This document shows positions 49,301 through 60,934 of a stretch of 64,000 nucleotides of DNA, in pieces. The notes under the pieces are model-generated. The model was not told where the DNA came from and ran no database searches. It worked only from the letters and a program-made list of their open reading frames with translations. The first letter of the stretch is position 1; each line of letters begins with the position of its first letter. The translations under genes were made by a program, and so were the position numbers. Origin of the DNA: Acanthochromis polyacanthus (taxonomy: Eukaryota; Chordata; Actinopteri; Pomacentridae); contig NC_067120.1 in assembly GCF_021347895.1 (NCBI RefSeq), positions 23,545,361 to 23,609,360 on the forward strand, read 5' to 3'.

Positions 49301-52300
49301 GCATTGTTGTCTAAAAATCTAAATGATTTAATAAAGAGCAATTATTGGAATCAATAATGAGCTATCCAGCTGAAGAGTAAAGCTGAAACCCCTCCTTAGC
49401 TGGACACAAAAGCTCCGAAAATTGCTGAGTTGATAAATTCAGTCTCCTGGCCACATTGAAAAGCTTTTCATTATTTTGGCTACATTGTAGAGCAGCATGG
49501 AAGACAACACTAGGAATAAACATGTGGATGTATACAGGAAACATAACAAACTTGTAATAAAAAAATATACACTCTTGTAAAAAAGTTTGGGGTCACTTAG
49601 AAATTTCCTTATTTTTGAAAGAAAAGCAGTTTCTTTTCAATGAAAACAACATTCAATTAATCAGAAATACAGTCTAGAATTGGTAAATGACTATTCTAGC
49701 TGTAAACGGCTGATTTTTAATGGAATATCTACATAGAGGTACAGAGGAACATTTCCAGCAACCATCACTCCTGTGTCCTAATGGTACACTGTGTTAGCTA
49801 ATCATGTTGAAAGGCTAACTGATGATTAGAAAACCCTTGGGCAATTATGTTAGTACATGAGTGTGACTTTTCATGGAAAACCTGGAATTGTCTGGGTGAC
49901 CCCAAACATTTGAATGGTAGTGTACGTTCTACTCTTTAGATTCTTGATAGAAGCCAGTTCGTTTTACTACCAGCTTTATACACTCTTAATATTCTGTCAA
50001 TCAAAAACCTGGAGAGTTTTTTCTTCTTGAAGGAGCGCATACTGTATGCTGAGCACTTGTTAGCTGCTTTTATTCAACTCTGTGCTCCAAGTCATCCTAA
50101 ACCATCTCAACAGGGTTGAAGTCAGTGGTTGTAGAGGCCAGGTCATCTGATGCAGCACCCCATTACTCTGCTTCTTAGTCAAAGAGAACACAGTCCACTG
50201 TAATACCATCAGTTACAGTTTCAGGTACTTGAGGGTCATCTCCACACATGGACCTATTTGTGGACATACACATGTTGCCAAACATTTGCATCCACATGGG
50301 CTCTGTGCTTCAAAGGCTGTAGAATGCATGCTCACCGGCAGTGTGCATGGACAGAATACATAGGCGGCAATCTGCTATGCATGTATGACAACATGTCCTC
50401 CGAGTGAACTCTAAGTGTGGAGACAATATCTAAATGTAATTTTTCAGACAGATATTGCTATTTGATTTGCAGTATACATGTATATATATTTAAAGTCAGG
50501 CTTCAGCTACGTATTTCCTGTGTAATGTGATCCAGCATCCAACAGTGAGACACTATAAAAATGTGTTCTCACACAAGGAAGACGGCACAGATTTCGAAAA
50601 CAACTGAAACAACAACATACACTCTAAATTATGTCTGCAGTTTGCTAATTGTATTGTCTCAAATTGCAATGTGGATTTGAAATCGATTAACTGTTCAGCT
50701 CAAATGGACATACTATCATTTAAAACAACGTCCCGTTTGTGGTGTCCACAGCTGCCTGTGTATAATCCAGGCCTTGCAGACCTGGAGGTGTTTTTGGCTC
50801 ATTGTCCTGTGGTATGCTCTGCTGGGAAAGCAATGCTGGTTATGGTCAAACTAAAGGCCAGATTTCCATTGAACTAATAGTACTTATGGCCAAATTGTTT
50901 TCTAACTCATTTTAGTCTGCCTCAGTATTTAGCACACATTCTACCATTCAGCTGATGCTGTGATGTGACTATGAATTATGGGAAGCACTGATGTGGGTCA
51001 ACCTGAGGTTTTGTAAACTGGTGATTTCTAAGGACGGCACCGTTTCATCACGGTGTTTAATGTTTTTTTCCTGACTGATCTTCATGTCTTAAAGTAACCA
51101 TGGACTGTTGTTTTTATTCAGTTATTTGAGTGGTTCTGGTCATAACATTGCTAAATGCAGCAGTCCAATAGAACCATTAGCTGTACATCTACACTACCTC
51201 TGCACAGCAAATCCAATGCTTGGAAAGGCATTACAAGGGCAAGAAAATCCACCCGTTAACTTTGACAGGGCTAAGCTGTTTGTCAAAATCATTCCAGGTC
51301 ATCGCAACATGAAGCTCTGAGATGTTGCCAATAGTGTCAAAGCTGTCATCAAGGTACAAAGTGACTACTTTGACGAACCTAAAATATCAAACAGATTTTA
51401 CTTCAATGAGTAGGTGAGCCCAAATTTTTGACCAGTAGCATTTGTTATCATCATAATGAGGCTGACAAAGATACAACATAATAGATACTCCCATTTCTAG
51501 CTGAACAATGTACATGCCCAATATATAAAGGGGACAAGCAAGTATTGTATATGAAGATTACACAAAATTGTGCAGTTTATTTCTGAAGATCTGATTGTTC
51601 TCGAACCCACCAGCTCTCCTACGACTCTGCTCAAACATTGTAAAACTACTCTACACTACACGATGACAAGCTGTAACACTGGTGTAAATTAAATACAAAT
51701 ATTTAAGCAGGAAACCAATTCTGAAGAAGAATGACACAGAAAGGCTCTCCCTATGCAAGCTGACGGGATTGGCTTCTTAGGTTTGTTGCGTGTGAAAACC
51801 TGGAATTTTGAATCCATATTTCTGAGACCATCATAAGTACAGTGCATTTTCAAGGTGAAAAAGCATATGCATATTGTTCATTTCAAAAAGCTAGATTTCC
51901 TTCCATATGTGGACATCTTAACAAGTGGGGGGAAAGTATTTTCATGTAAGGGAATCTGAAAAATTGTAGGTTGTGACTGTTTTATCATTATCAAAAACTG
52001 CAGCAACATGGATTGGGGTATCGCAGTTGTCTATTTTGTGATTATTTAAGAAAAGACTAAAAACTCATACCTTTACTGAACACCTTTGCACTTGACAGAC
52101 TGCAAAAAAAAATTAAATGAAATATATCCTATTATGTCTGTATGGCCTGTAGACACCACGATCCTATTATCACACTTAAACTTGTTTCATGGCTCTTATC
52201 TGGGGTTTTTTCCCCTGACTAGATCCTTGCTTGTGTTGTATGTAGTCTCAGATGTACGCCACTTTGGATAAAAGCGTCTGCTAAATGAAATTGTAGAGTT

Positions 52301-53081
52301 GTAGAATTGTAGATTTCAATAATGTTTTAAACAATTGTTCAGCCCTGTATGGATTATAGCAAACTATATGTACACTGCCAAATAACATCTGAACAGCAGG
52401 TGGTTATTGATAAAGCTTTTACCAAGTTGTTTGCGGTTTGGATTGAAGTCTGCACAGGTGACAGCATCTTTATGTCCCTTAAAGTGTCTCTCCAGGGTGG
52501 GATCCTCCTGTAATGACAATAATCGCAATTAGACAATTCGTCAAGAAATGTCTGCAGTTTCAATGAAGTAACTGTTTTAAAATATGTTTGACAGAAAGTT
52601 AGCAGAGAATGCATAAAGTTATTCAAGAGACTACAGAGTAATTAAAAAAACATGTGGCTGTTGACACAAGACAAATTAAGGTAAATTCAATGAACTTGTT
52701 AAAGATTTCATTGTTGCTGCCACTAGAAGGGAGTGTTAATTGTATTATGTCTTAATGCCTGGGCTCATGTCTAGTGTAGGCTGTGGTGCTGGGCAGGAAG
52801 TCCCTTTGGTATGCTGTTGTCCCACCAACACAGACAGTAGAGACATTCCACTGAGAAAAAAAAAACTTCAGCAGCCGGAGAAAGTTAATTGTTAGCAAAT
52901 GCTGTAAGGAGTGAACGGAAAGGAGCTAACGTGTTGACAGCCCCAAACAGCAAATCCTCTTAGCACAATCGCAGCTAGCAAACCTGCCGACTCGGCTACC
53001 AGTAGAGTTCAATATCACCGTTTAGCTCATCAGCCTTGATAAAAGCATCATAACTAACGTACTTACCATAACAGACGCCAT
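46357..53081 (-). CDS. poc1b: POC1 centriolar protein, WD40 repeat (poc1b-like); 10 exons placed
   Basis: POC1 proteins bind centrioles and basal bodies and stabilise them; in vertebrates they are needed for cilia and photoreceptors. Exons (minus strand) are 53,067-53,081; 52,423-52,507; 49,092-49,263; 48,785-48,964; 48,081-48,188; 47,584-47,699; 47,226-47,359; 47,008-47,076; 46,731-46,883; 46,357-46,434. All introns are GT-AG and phases agree throughout. The start is ATG at 53,081 (MASVM, then [15 protein letters not shown]). Exons 2-8 form a seven-bladed WD40 propeller of about 300 residues, with the motifs '[14 protein letters not shown]', '[16 protein letters not shown]', '[13 protein letters not shown]', '[12 protein letters not shown]', '[12 protein letters not shown]' and '[19 protein letters not shown]'. 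Exon 9 has the POC1 linker 'DPPPHL.DIYPR'; exon 10 has '[15 protein letters not shown]'. Details favour poc1b over poc1a, but this is from memory. The usual C-terminal coiled coil was not found downstream. Confidence 0.93.
48401..48631. mobile_element. Tc1-type MITE ('gtttggacacacc' family), copy 2, in a poc1b intron
   Basis: TA-flanked (48,399-48,400; 48,632-48,633). Inverted ends are 'cactaccagtcaaacgtttg' and 'cactaccagtcaaaactttg' (right end reverse-complemented). It lies in the intron between exons 4 and 5 of poc1b, more than 200 bp from the nearer splice sites. It is non-coding. Confidence 0.88.
49570..49922. mobile_element. Full-length 'tttggggtcac' MITE (353 bp), in poc1b intron 2
   Basis: TA-flanked (49,568-49,569; 49,923-49,924). 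The ends are 'agtttggggtcacttagaa' and, reverse-complemented, 'atgtttggggtcacccagac'. It is the reference copy for the fragments at 1,102 and 42,472. It has no coding capacity and is probably mobilised by a Tc1/mariner transposase. Confidence 0.87.
49990..51440 (-). mobile_element. Badly decayed Tc1-like element in poc1b intron 2
   Basis: The left half retains 'tgctgagcacttgttagctg', 'aaaccatctcaacagggttg', 'gaggccaggtcatctgatgc' and 'agcaccccattactctgctt'. Further on are 'gacctggaggtgtttttggc' and 'tcattgtcctgtgg'. The right flank has 'caaggtacaaagtgactact' and 'ttgacgaacctaaaatatc'. These are ordered blocks of a familiar fish Tc1 family, with the transposase on the minus strand. The segment 50,210-50,760 does not fit the family and may be a later insertion. 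The boundaries are approximate and no frame survives. Confidence 0.72.
52025..52310 (+). mobile_element. LINE 3' tail fragment in poc1b intron 2
   Basis: It starts with decayed coding sequence ('agactaaaaactcatacctt') and ends in 'ccactttggataaaagcgtc' plus 'tgctaaatgaaat' with a GTAGA-type short repeat tail. This terminal motif is common at LINE 3' ends in teleosts (possibly a Rex-type clade). The clade is not certain. Confidence 0.62.
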
Positions 53082-55300
53082 TGTTTCCTTTTGCTAGGAG
53101 AGCTAATGTTGTCCGAGAGAGATTTGAACGGACCCGCTACTCTGTACTTCCATGACTGTCAACAGTGCGCCTTCCGCAACTTTCTCAGACCTGACAGGTC
53201 GAATGCAGATATTACGGCACTCAAGTTCACTGTGTTTTATCGACTTAAATTCTCATTGAATGTCATGAAACTCTAATAAAAACTTGAAAAGTACGTGCAT
53301 GTTTGTACAGGCAACCAAATATCACTAATAATTTACGTACAACTAAACGACTGCAGCTACCCGTGGGTTGACTTTGGAAAACTAGCTGTGCTGCATTCAT
53401 GTCACACTCGACAATGGTAAAAAATGATAATCCAAGCTTAATATTCCATACAGTACTGGATATAAACGACGTTTGCATCAAATCGACGAAGCAAACATTT
53501 ACAATTACAACAAAAGCATTTATACAGCAAATAATTAGAACTATAGAATATTATGAAATCTGGAGTTAGCTGTGGAATAACCACTTGAACATTTTGCATC
53601 AGTCGGAGGAACTCGCAGCTCCAGCAAATATCAGTAACATTTATGTCTAGAAAACAAGTACATTTAAATGTATTTTTTAGGCAACTGAAAACTATAAATG
53701 CATAAAGGAATAGCAGAAAAAAAAATCTACAAATACTTAGTATCTGAAAATGCGACCTGAATGCAGCACGTCGTTAAGCTGGAGCGTATCTATGGGAGCG
53801 TCTACCGCTGCTAAGCAACTAGCTAGACATAATAATGGACAACTGCTGTGTAGATTCAATGTGCAGTATCGGCTTCTCTGATTGGTCTCTCCTGAGGCAC
53901 TGACGAATCAGCGCTGCGATTAGATCAGTGCGAATAACGTCATTGAAGGAGACGCCTGGAGAGAGGGTTTCCAGCAGCGTTCAGCCTGTACTGGAATTTA
54001 CAGGAACAAACTAATTTATTAGAATGTTCTCCGACAAACATATGAGCGTGTACACATCTGTGATCTGTGATATCTGCTCATTGTTGATTAATTTTACATG
54101 AATTCTCCTGTAAATCAGCATCAGAGCAGTTTGGCACTGTACATAGATCAAGAGACCAAACCTGTCCGTCTCATACTATGTAAATACACATAAAACTGTG
54201 ATTTTAGAAAAATTCAAATACAATAGTATAGTGTAACAGTATACACAAGAACAGCATTGTTTACTGCTAGATGTAAACTCTTATTGTGTGTGCACTGTTA
54301 GATATTGTTCCATAAACACAGGCGGATACCATCACCCTCTGTCACACTAAACAGTCATTGCCTTAACCACAAGCACACCTGTAACCCTGCACATACCGTA
54401 CACTATCTGTTTCTACACCCAACATGCTGTGCATCAACTTTTTAATTCCTTAAGCCATCTGCAAGTCCTCCACCCTCCTCTGTACAGCACAATAACTTCC
54501 CCCTTTCTGTTCTTAGCATCTCTTGCTCTCCCACCTGCATCCTCTCCGCCCTCCAACTAGAACAGGAACCCCATGAGTGTAATTTTATCTGTGGCCTTCC
54601 CAGGGGCCACAATCCAAACTATTGTAATGGCAAAGATTTTAGGACAGTTTAACCTTGTGGGGAGGATGGATGGAGACTGGAAGTAGGGCAGCACTGGGGT
54701 AAACCACTACAAGGGGAGAGTGGTGTGTTTCTGTTGTGTTGTTTGATTCACTTCCACGCTCACATTTGCTGCAGTGAGACTTGATGAACCGTTCTCTGGT
54801 TTATGAAACTAAATCCCTGCTGTAGTGTAGTGAATCATCAGCAGCACAAGTAAAATAAGCAGCAGATGTGGAGGTTGTACCTCAACTGTCTATGCCAGGT
54901 GTCTTATCAGCTGGCAGGCATATTGTAAAATCATAAATCAGGAGGAGTCAAGTGGTCTAAAGCAGAACATATGTATTTCCAGACTGCATTAACCTACACA
55001 CATACATTTATGTAACTGTAAAGCAGCAGCACTGGTATTTAAAACTGCATTAAATCAATGGTTAAATTCACCAACAAGAGACTTTTAGTTTGAAGAATTA
55101 CATCACATAAGACAAAATTGATATATAGAATTTGGTGACAGTTTCAGTTTTCATGTTTGTGGATTGTAATGAACTTTCGATTGTCCCTTCATACAGAATA
55201 ACTAGTTGTTTAGTATACCTAGTATACCTTACTTATGAATATGACAATTCGAAATGATGACAAAAAAGGGCTTCCCATGCAAATGACTGCAGGTACTACA
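53082..55300. other. 5' flank of poc1b, no second gene seen
   Basis: This sequence lies upstream of the poc1b start. A less AT-rich patch at 53,760-53,990 has an inverted CCAAT-type 'gattggtctc' (about 53,880). I see no TATA box at a sensible distance and no confident RFX X-box. The rest, to 55,300, shows no exon or repeat that I can name. Confidence 0.4.
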
Positions 55301-55302
55301 TA

Positions 55303-56653
55303 CAGTGCCTCTCATAAGTATTTACCCCCTTTGATGTTTTACCTTTTTATTGCTTTCATAAATCAATCATGGTCAATAAAATTTAGCTTTTTTAACAAAA
55401 AAATATATTGGAAAAAACTCTTTAATGTCAAAGTGAAAACAGATTTCTATAAAGTAATGTTAATGAAAGAATATTATATAAATGGAAATAATTGTTTGCA
55501 TAATTATTCACCCCCTTCAAGTCAGTATTTAGTAGATGCACTTTTGGCTGCAATCACAGCAGTGAGTCTGTGTGGATAGGTCTCAATCAGTCTTGCACAT
55601 CTGCCCACTGCAATTTTGCTCCATTCTTCTTTGCAAAACTGCTCAAGCTCTGTCAGGTTGTGCGGGTATCGGGCATGAACAACCCTTTTCAAGTCCAGCC
55701 ACAAATTCTCTATAGGATTGAGGTCTGGGCTTTGACTCTGCCACTCCAGAACATTTACCTGGTTCTTTTTTAACCATTCCTGTGTAGCTTTTGCAGTATG
55801 TTTTGGATCATTGTCTTGCTGGAAAATAAATCTTCTCCCAAGACGTAGTTCTCTTGCAGACTGAAAAAGACTGTCCCCCAGGATTTCAGTGTATTTTGCA
55901 GCTTTCATTCTGCCCTCTATCTTTACAAGCCTTCCAGGTCCAGTTGCTGAGAAACATCCCCACAGCATGCTGCTGCCACCACCATGCTTCACAGTGGGGA
56001 TGGTGTGTTTTTGGTGATGTGCAGTGTTTGGTTTCTGCAAACATGACGTCTTGTCTGATGGCCAAAAAGCTCAATTTTGGTCTCATCAGACCAAAGAATC
56101 TTCTTCCACTTGACCATGGAGTCTTCAACGTGCTTTTTGGCAAACTCTAGTCGAGATCTAATATGACTTTTCTTCAACAGTGGCTTTCTCATTGCCACTC
56201 TCCCATAAAGCTTTGACTGGTGAAGAACCCAGGCAGCAGTAACTACAAGCACAGTCTCTCCCATCTCAGCAGCTGAAGCTTGTAACTCCTTCAGAGTAGT
56301 TGTAGGGGTCTTGGTGGCTTTTCTCACTAGTCTCCTACTTGCACGATCACTCAGTTTACGAGGGCGGCCTGATTCACTAATTGTGAGACTATTGGCAACA
56401 ATTTGATGGACCTCTATTGAATTAGACCAGCAAATTAAAAAGGGGGTGAATAATTATGCAAACAATTATTTTTATTTATATAATTTTCTTTCATTAACAT
56501 TACTTTATAGAAATCTGTTTTCACTTTGACATTAAAGAGTTTTTTCCAATATTTTTTTTGTTAAAAAAGCTAAATTTTATTGACCATGATTGGTTTATGA
56601 AAGCAATAAAAGGGTAAAACATCAAAGGGGGTGAATACTTATGAGAGGCACTG
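55303..56653 (-). mobile_element. Tc1-like transposon with long inverted repeats (1,351 bp)
   Basis: TA duplications flank it (55,301-55,302; 56,654-56,655). The inverted repeats are about 214 bp long (55,303 to ~55,517; ~56,440 to 56,653). They start with 'cagtgcctctcataagtatt' and are highly similar to each other. The transposase lies on the minus strand and is broken. Same lineage as the fossil at 12,030-12,672. The well-preserved ends suggest a fairly recent or in-trans mobilised copy. Confidence 0.93.
55522..56410 (-). pseudogene. Tc1 transposase, frameshifted and N-terminally deleted
   Basis: Three overlapping minus frames carry consecutive parts of a Tc1 transposase. From 56,390 leftward come a GRPRKL-type linker motif, 'RRLVRKATKTPTTTLKELQ', 'KKSHIRSRLEFAKKHV', 'WKKILWSDETKIELFG' (first catalytic aspartate region), 'HGGGSSMLWGCFSATG', 'FQQDNDPKHTA' (second aspartate region) and 'QSPDLNPIENLWLDLK' (glutamate/aspartate region). 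The frames shift between these blocks at least twice. The N-terminal helix-turn-helix before the GRPRKL-type motif is almost wholly missing; the few residues before it do not match the family. The protein cannot be active. Confidence 0.88.
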
Positions 56654-56655
56654 TA

Positions 56656-57038
56656 AGAATTTAATCACAGTACAATCACATGGTTCATGTAAAATGTGTC
56701 TTTATTGTCTCTTTGTCCATTACAACTTAATGGAAATGTTCATTGATAGAAGACCAGAATCGTACACAGCAAAACAAAAGTAAACAAGGAATGGAATGAA
56801 AATAAACAACAACTAAAGAGCACAACAACAAGACAATTGGAAAGAACATAAAGCTGCTTCATGAAACTTATTTTTATGCTGAAAATTAAAATTTTAGTTT
56901 GAATAATCTCTCTTTCCTACAGTACACAGTTTTCCTATCGCTATATACAATATCTTTTGAAACAAACTACACTAATTTACCATATGAAGACAATTTAATT
57001 GATTTGGCAGACCTTAACTCACATGGTGTGTAGGAAAA
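56656..57038. other. No gene seen
   Basis: AT-rich sequence between the Tc1 element and the gypsy fossil. Confidence 0.45.
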
Positions 57039-58375
57039 ATGCAGCAGGGAGAATCCTCATTGCATATTCAGTGGTCCATGAAGGACGCTGCTAGGACGAA
57101 GCACAGAAGAGGGGTTTTGAACACCCCAAGCAGTTTGTTACCAACAACACAGAAGTTTTATGACGTCAACAAACCTACTACATTCTCAGTTGATGCAAGT
57201 TCAGAAGACATCGATCTGTCACACTGTAACATATGGGTGAAGAGGTACGTGGAGACTGACAAAGGGCTGCTGGCTATTATTTTTGACTGTGAAAAACATT
57301 CAGGTCGAAAGCAACCACAAGCCACCTGAAAGTATCTTGAAAAAGTCTTTGTACCAAATCCACATGCAATTACAGAGCATGCTCCTTAGACTGCAAAGAT
57401 ACAGCCTTAGTATCACCTACAGGCCAGGCAGTGAAGTACACATTGCAGCCGCTTCGAGCTAAGCATTCCTGAAAGAGCAGAAAGATCATCTGGAGAAAGA
57501 GTTGAAAGGGAGCATTGTAACAGTTCAGCTACCCATTGTAGAGGAAAAGTTAAACAGAGCCACGTCAGAGGAGCCTGAACTGAAGAAGGAAAAGCCTTTC
57601 ATTGTCACAAATACATTTGCAGGATTGTAAAATGTTTTGTTTTTTTGCATATCCCAATTGGGGTCAGCACCCTTGGAAGGGTTAAGGGTCTTCCTCAAGG
57701 GTCCAACAATGGAGAAATTGAGGATTGATCCTCTAACCTTATATTCAGTAGTCCAGAGACTTGACCATTGTACCACCACTCCAGCTACTAAAAGATATCA
57801 CACTTTCAGAATGACCACAAGAGAGAAATGCAGGTTTCATGGAGCATTCAATCGTAGTGGACATTTTGGGATGAGATCATGTACACATCTGGACTGATGT
57901 TTAAAGCAGCAAAGCTCATTGTTCCACATCAGCTGAGACAAAGAACGCTTGTGCTAAACTCCCAAGTGACACTTAGGGATTGTTAAGTGTAAAGAGACAG
58001 CCAGATACATTTTGTATAGGCCAGGCATGTCTTCACACATTAAGGAGACGGTATCTCAATGTGCCATTTGTACTGAGACCCGAAACAATAACCCGAGGAG
58101 TCGTTACTCTCACACCCCAGCTCATTGGAGAAAGTAGGGGTTGACCTCTCCCACTACAGACAATCTGAGGTTGTGGGGATTACTTTTTATAGTACCCAGA
58201 AAAAAACAAGCAGGAGAGAGACCACCAGTAACAGGGTCGTTATTACCATGAAATCGAGGTTTGACAGGCACGGCATTCCTGATGTGGTCATCTCAGATAA
58301 GGGTCCTCAGTATGTCAGTGCTGAGTTCAAACTCAATTTAGTTTGCCACAAGTGGACTCCAGTCAAATTCTAGAA
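57039..58375 (+). pseudogene. Ty3/gypsy retrotransposon pol fossil (RNase H and integrase)
   Basis: In order on the plus strand: an RNase H start, 'KPTTFSVDASSEDIDL'; the 'ETDKGLLAIIFDCEK' block; a decayed tether with 'LQRYSLSITYRPGSEVHI' character (57,395-57,440); an integrase zinc-binding stretch near 57,980-58,070 with a CxxC ('CAICTETR'); and part of the integrase core ending 'RHGIPDVVISDKGPQYVS'. Stops and frameshifts separate all blocks. The segment 57,636-57,790 looks foreign ('ggttaagggtcttcctcaag', 'agtccagagacttgaccatt') and matches a short dispersed repeat that I have seen in fish. No LTRs were identified. Non-functional. Confidence 0.8.
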
Positions 58376-59257
58376 ACATACTAAGGATAATTAAAGCAAA
58401 ATGGATGCAACTGTTTACAAGTCACAGGAAAACATGAGATGAGATATAAAAGTGTTTCTGAAAATGTGTTTTCACTTTCATCCATTTGAAATGAAATCTT
58501 TAAAACTGTAAAATGTTCAAATGATGTGAAAGGGTCCAGACACTTTCTTAAGAAACTTTATCAAAGTTTAAGTCTCTACAAAGAGAATTCTACTGTTTTT
58601 CTTTTTTATACTGACATTCCAATAGTAAGCCATCCTTTCCTTGAGACTGATGGTAGTGGTAGTAGAGATTTATTGGTTTCCCAAAAAAAATCAAATACAA
58701 ATAATTTGAAGTACTATTCTGCTTGACACAGTGACATCTGATGAAGATAGCTTTGAAAGATGTGGAAAGGTTACTCTTAATGTTGTTTTTGGTGGTACTT
58801 TGTGTAACTTATTGGGTTTTTCTGTATCTTCAATTTTTGTGCAAGTGCTTTTTGGTATCTAGCTTATGTTTTTATCTATGTGGACCTAACGACAACTTTG
58901 CAATATGTTTTTACAACTTGATAATGGAATACATTTTCAATGTGAGAGTAACTTTGTTTTATAAGTTTTGTTTCTATTTAAATCTCTTTTAAGCAGGTAA
59001 GGATTGTGTGATGATTGAATTTACATTAAGCAGTGTAAAAACAATGCAGATGAAGATTTAAACATAGAAGAAATTGTCTTGCATATAAAGGACTTTCATT
59101 ACAAGGATGAAAATGTCAGTTTTCCAGCATCCTCATTTATTTGCCTGCTTATGGGTTTTCAGGATGACTGAAGAGTCACTGATGATTATTTGAAAAATTA
59201 CTATTTAAATGAGAAATTTGTCACCAGTGGGTCCTCAACAGGGATTCCCATTTTTAC
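58376..59257. other. No gene seen
   Basis: AT-rich. The hydrophobic 83-codon frame at 58,741-58,992 is T-rich and looks like chance. Confidence 0.42.
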
Positions 59258-59520
59258 ACACACACACGTTTGTACTTCTGTCTTAGTGAGGACATCCATA
59301 GGCGTAATGCATTTCCTAGAGCCTTACCCTAACCTTAACTATCACAACTGATTGCCTAAACTTAATCCTTACCCTAACCAAACCTCAATTCATACCTGTT
59401 CTCTAAAAACAAGTCTTCACCCTCAAACATGGCTGTTTCAAAGTGAGGACCGGCCAAAATGTCCTCACTTTGTAAAAATGTCCTCACTTTGATAGTTAAA
59501 TGCAGAAAATGGTACTCACC
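59258..59520 (+). repeat. GTCCCC/CA-associated dispersed repeat, reverse orientation copy
   Basis: It starts 'acacacacgtttgtacttct', then 'gtgaggacatccata', a telomere-like core ('ttaccctaaccttaact', 'cttaccctaaccaaacct') and ends with repeated 'tgtcctcactttg'. It corresponds in reverse to the copy at 5,157-5,412. Confidence 0.7.
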
Positions 59521-59527
59521 ATGTAGC

Positions 59528-59531
<4 letters not shown>

Positions 59532-59613
<82 letters not shown>
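59532..59613. repeat. (AC)n microsatellite
   Basis: About 82 bp of uninterrupted AC, close to the end of the preceding dispersed repeat. Confidence 0.98.
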
Positions 59614-59614
<1 letters not shown>

Positions 59615-59699
59615 AGAGGAAAACATAACCACATTCTCAATGTATTTTAATACTCAATGAAGAAACATTTACAGGGCTCCGTAAATCTGGATGGGATCT

Positions 59700-60049
59700 G
59701 TAGTGACTGCGCATGCGCGATTCATGTGCCGTCTGGCCGCGGAGTGATGTGGGTCTCCCCCTCCCCTCACTGGGATTGCCGTGGGGTTACTGGACTGACA
59801 GCCTGTGCTCTGGGAGGGGGAGAAGCTCACAGCAGCGCCTGCTACTCGTTGAGAACAGTAACGTTGTTTTTGTGGAACATGAGTGTTTTTTCTTGCCTCC
59901 CCATGGAGCATGACGGGAATAAGAGTTTTCCTGTCAGTGTCTCCAAAACGGCAGAAAAAGTCGCTAGTCGCTTTTGACAAAAAAAAAGTCGCTAGGAGCT
60001 TTGAAAAGTCGCTAGATTTAGTGAGAAAGTCGCTAAGTTGGCAACACTG
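59700..60049. mobile_element. Probable DNA-transposon end ('cagtgttgccaac' type)
   Basis: The right end, reverse-complemented, reads 'cagtgttgccaacttagcga', followed by repeated 'agcgacttt' words ('agtcgctag' on the plus strand at 59,958-60,040). This terminal pattern is common in fish and I associate it with a hAT-like family. No matching left end or target duplication was found, so the left limit is arbitrary. Confidence 0.5.
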
Positions 60050-60229
60050 CTTGTGAGACCGGTTTGTCATATATCCTCTATTAGCTCTTTGTTTCGGCGA
60101 GCTATTTGATAATAGGTTTAGGAAAAACTGTACTTGATCCAATTTAGAAATTTGATTTCTTTGTAACACAACACACATGTATTTCGTGAGCCTCATAAAC
60201 ATTTTTTTCCGCATTAAAATGACTCAGAG

Positions 60230-60291
60230 CTCTTTGTTGGTGTCCAAATTTTAACAACACACATCTGGAAAAATAGGACACCAACAAAGAG
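60230..60291. repeat. Perfect 16-bp inverted repeat (hairpin)
   Basis: 'ctctttgttggtgtcc' (60,230-60,245) and its exact reverse complement (60,276-60,291) are separated by 30 bp. It lies about 170 bp upstream of the P-like transposase exon. Confidence 0.9.
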
Positions 60292-60825
60292 ACAGAAAAA
60301 GAAAATCAAACAAGATGAAACAAAGACAAGCACTAACATAACAAAAGTGATGACAAAAAAAAAACATATCTGGTGCAAAAACATAAAAAACATATTCCTG
60401 TGTAAAATATAGTGAGGTCATAAATGACGCCAGTCGTTCATTTTAGTCTCTAAAATAGCTTGGTCGCTTGAGGGTTAATCATCTCAATGATGCGCAAAAA
60501 AAGGATGGACTGCACGCTGCCAATAAAATTACAGACAAACATGTCTATTTTGAGAAACACAAGATGAGGGTGTCCCTGGCTGCGCAGACACTGAGTCACT
60601 CTGTGTCAGTGGCTCTCCGCACAATGAGGGATCTTGGGTACTCTCAGTTTAACGACTGTGAGGCAACGGCAGAATTCATTGAGGTAATACTATTAATGAT
60701 TATAGAACCAAGTACATGTTTTAAAAAAACAAAAAAATAAAATTTGATTTGAGCATCAGGAACAATTTGTTGACAGTTCTGACTGACTCTAAATTCAACA
60801 TCCAAATGTTGTCATAAACCATGAT

Positions 60826-60903
60826 TGTTATGATCTAGGCGGTTGTGAACCCATGCAGCAGGCAATCAGACAGACGGGTGAATTAATGATGATTTAATAA
60901 AGC

Positions 60904-60934
<31 letters not shown>

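Noticed and set aside
53780..53990. RFX X-box or bidirectional promoter for poc1b
   Set aside because: Half-sites such as 'aagcaac' and an inverted CCAAT exist, but no proper paired X-box lies near the start, and no divergent gene was found.
58741..58992. Hydrophobic 83-codon frame as a membrane protein
   Set aside because: T-rich DNA gives Leu/Phe/Val-rich translations by chance; no start context or homology.
59374..59650. Open frames over the AC tract
   Set aside because: Low-complexity translation with no unique coding part.
59669..60214. 181-codon minus-strand frame
   Set aside because: It spans a transposon end with repeated 'agtcgctag' words; no domain is recognisable.
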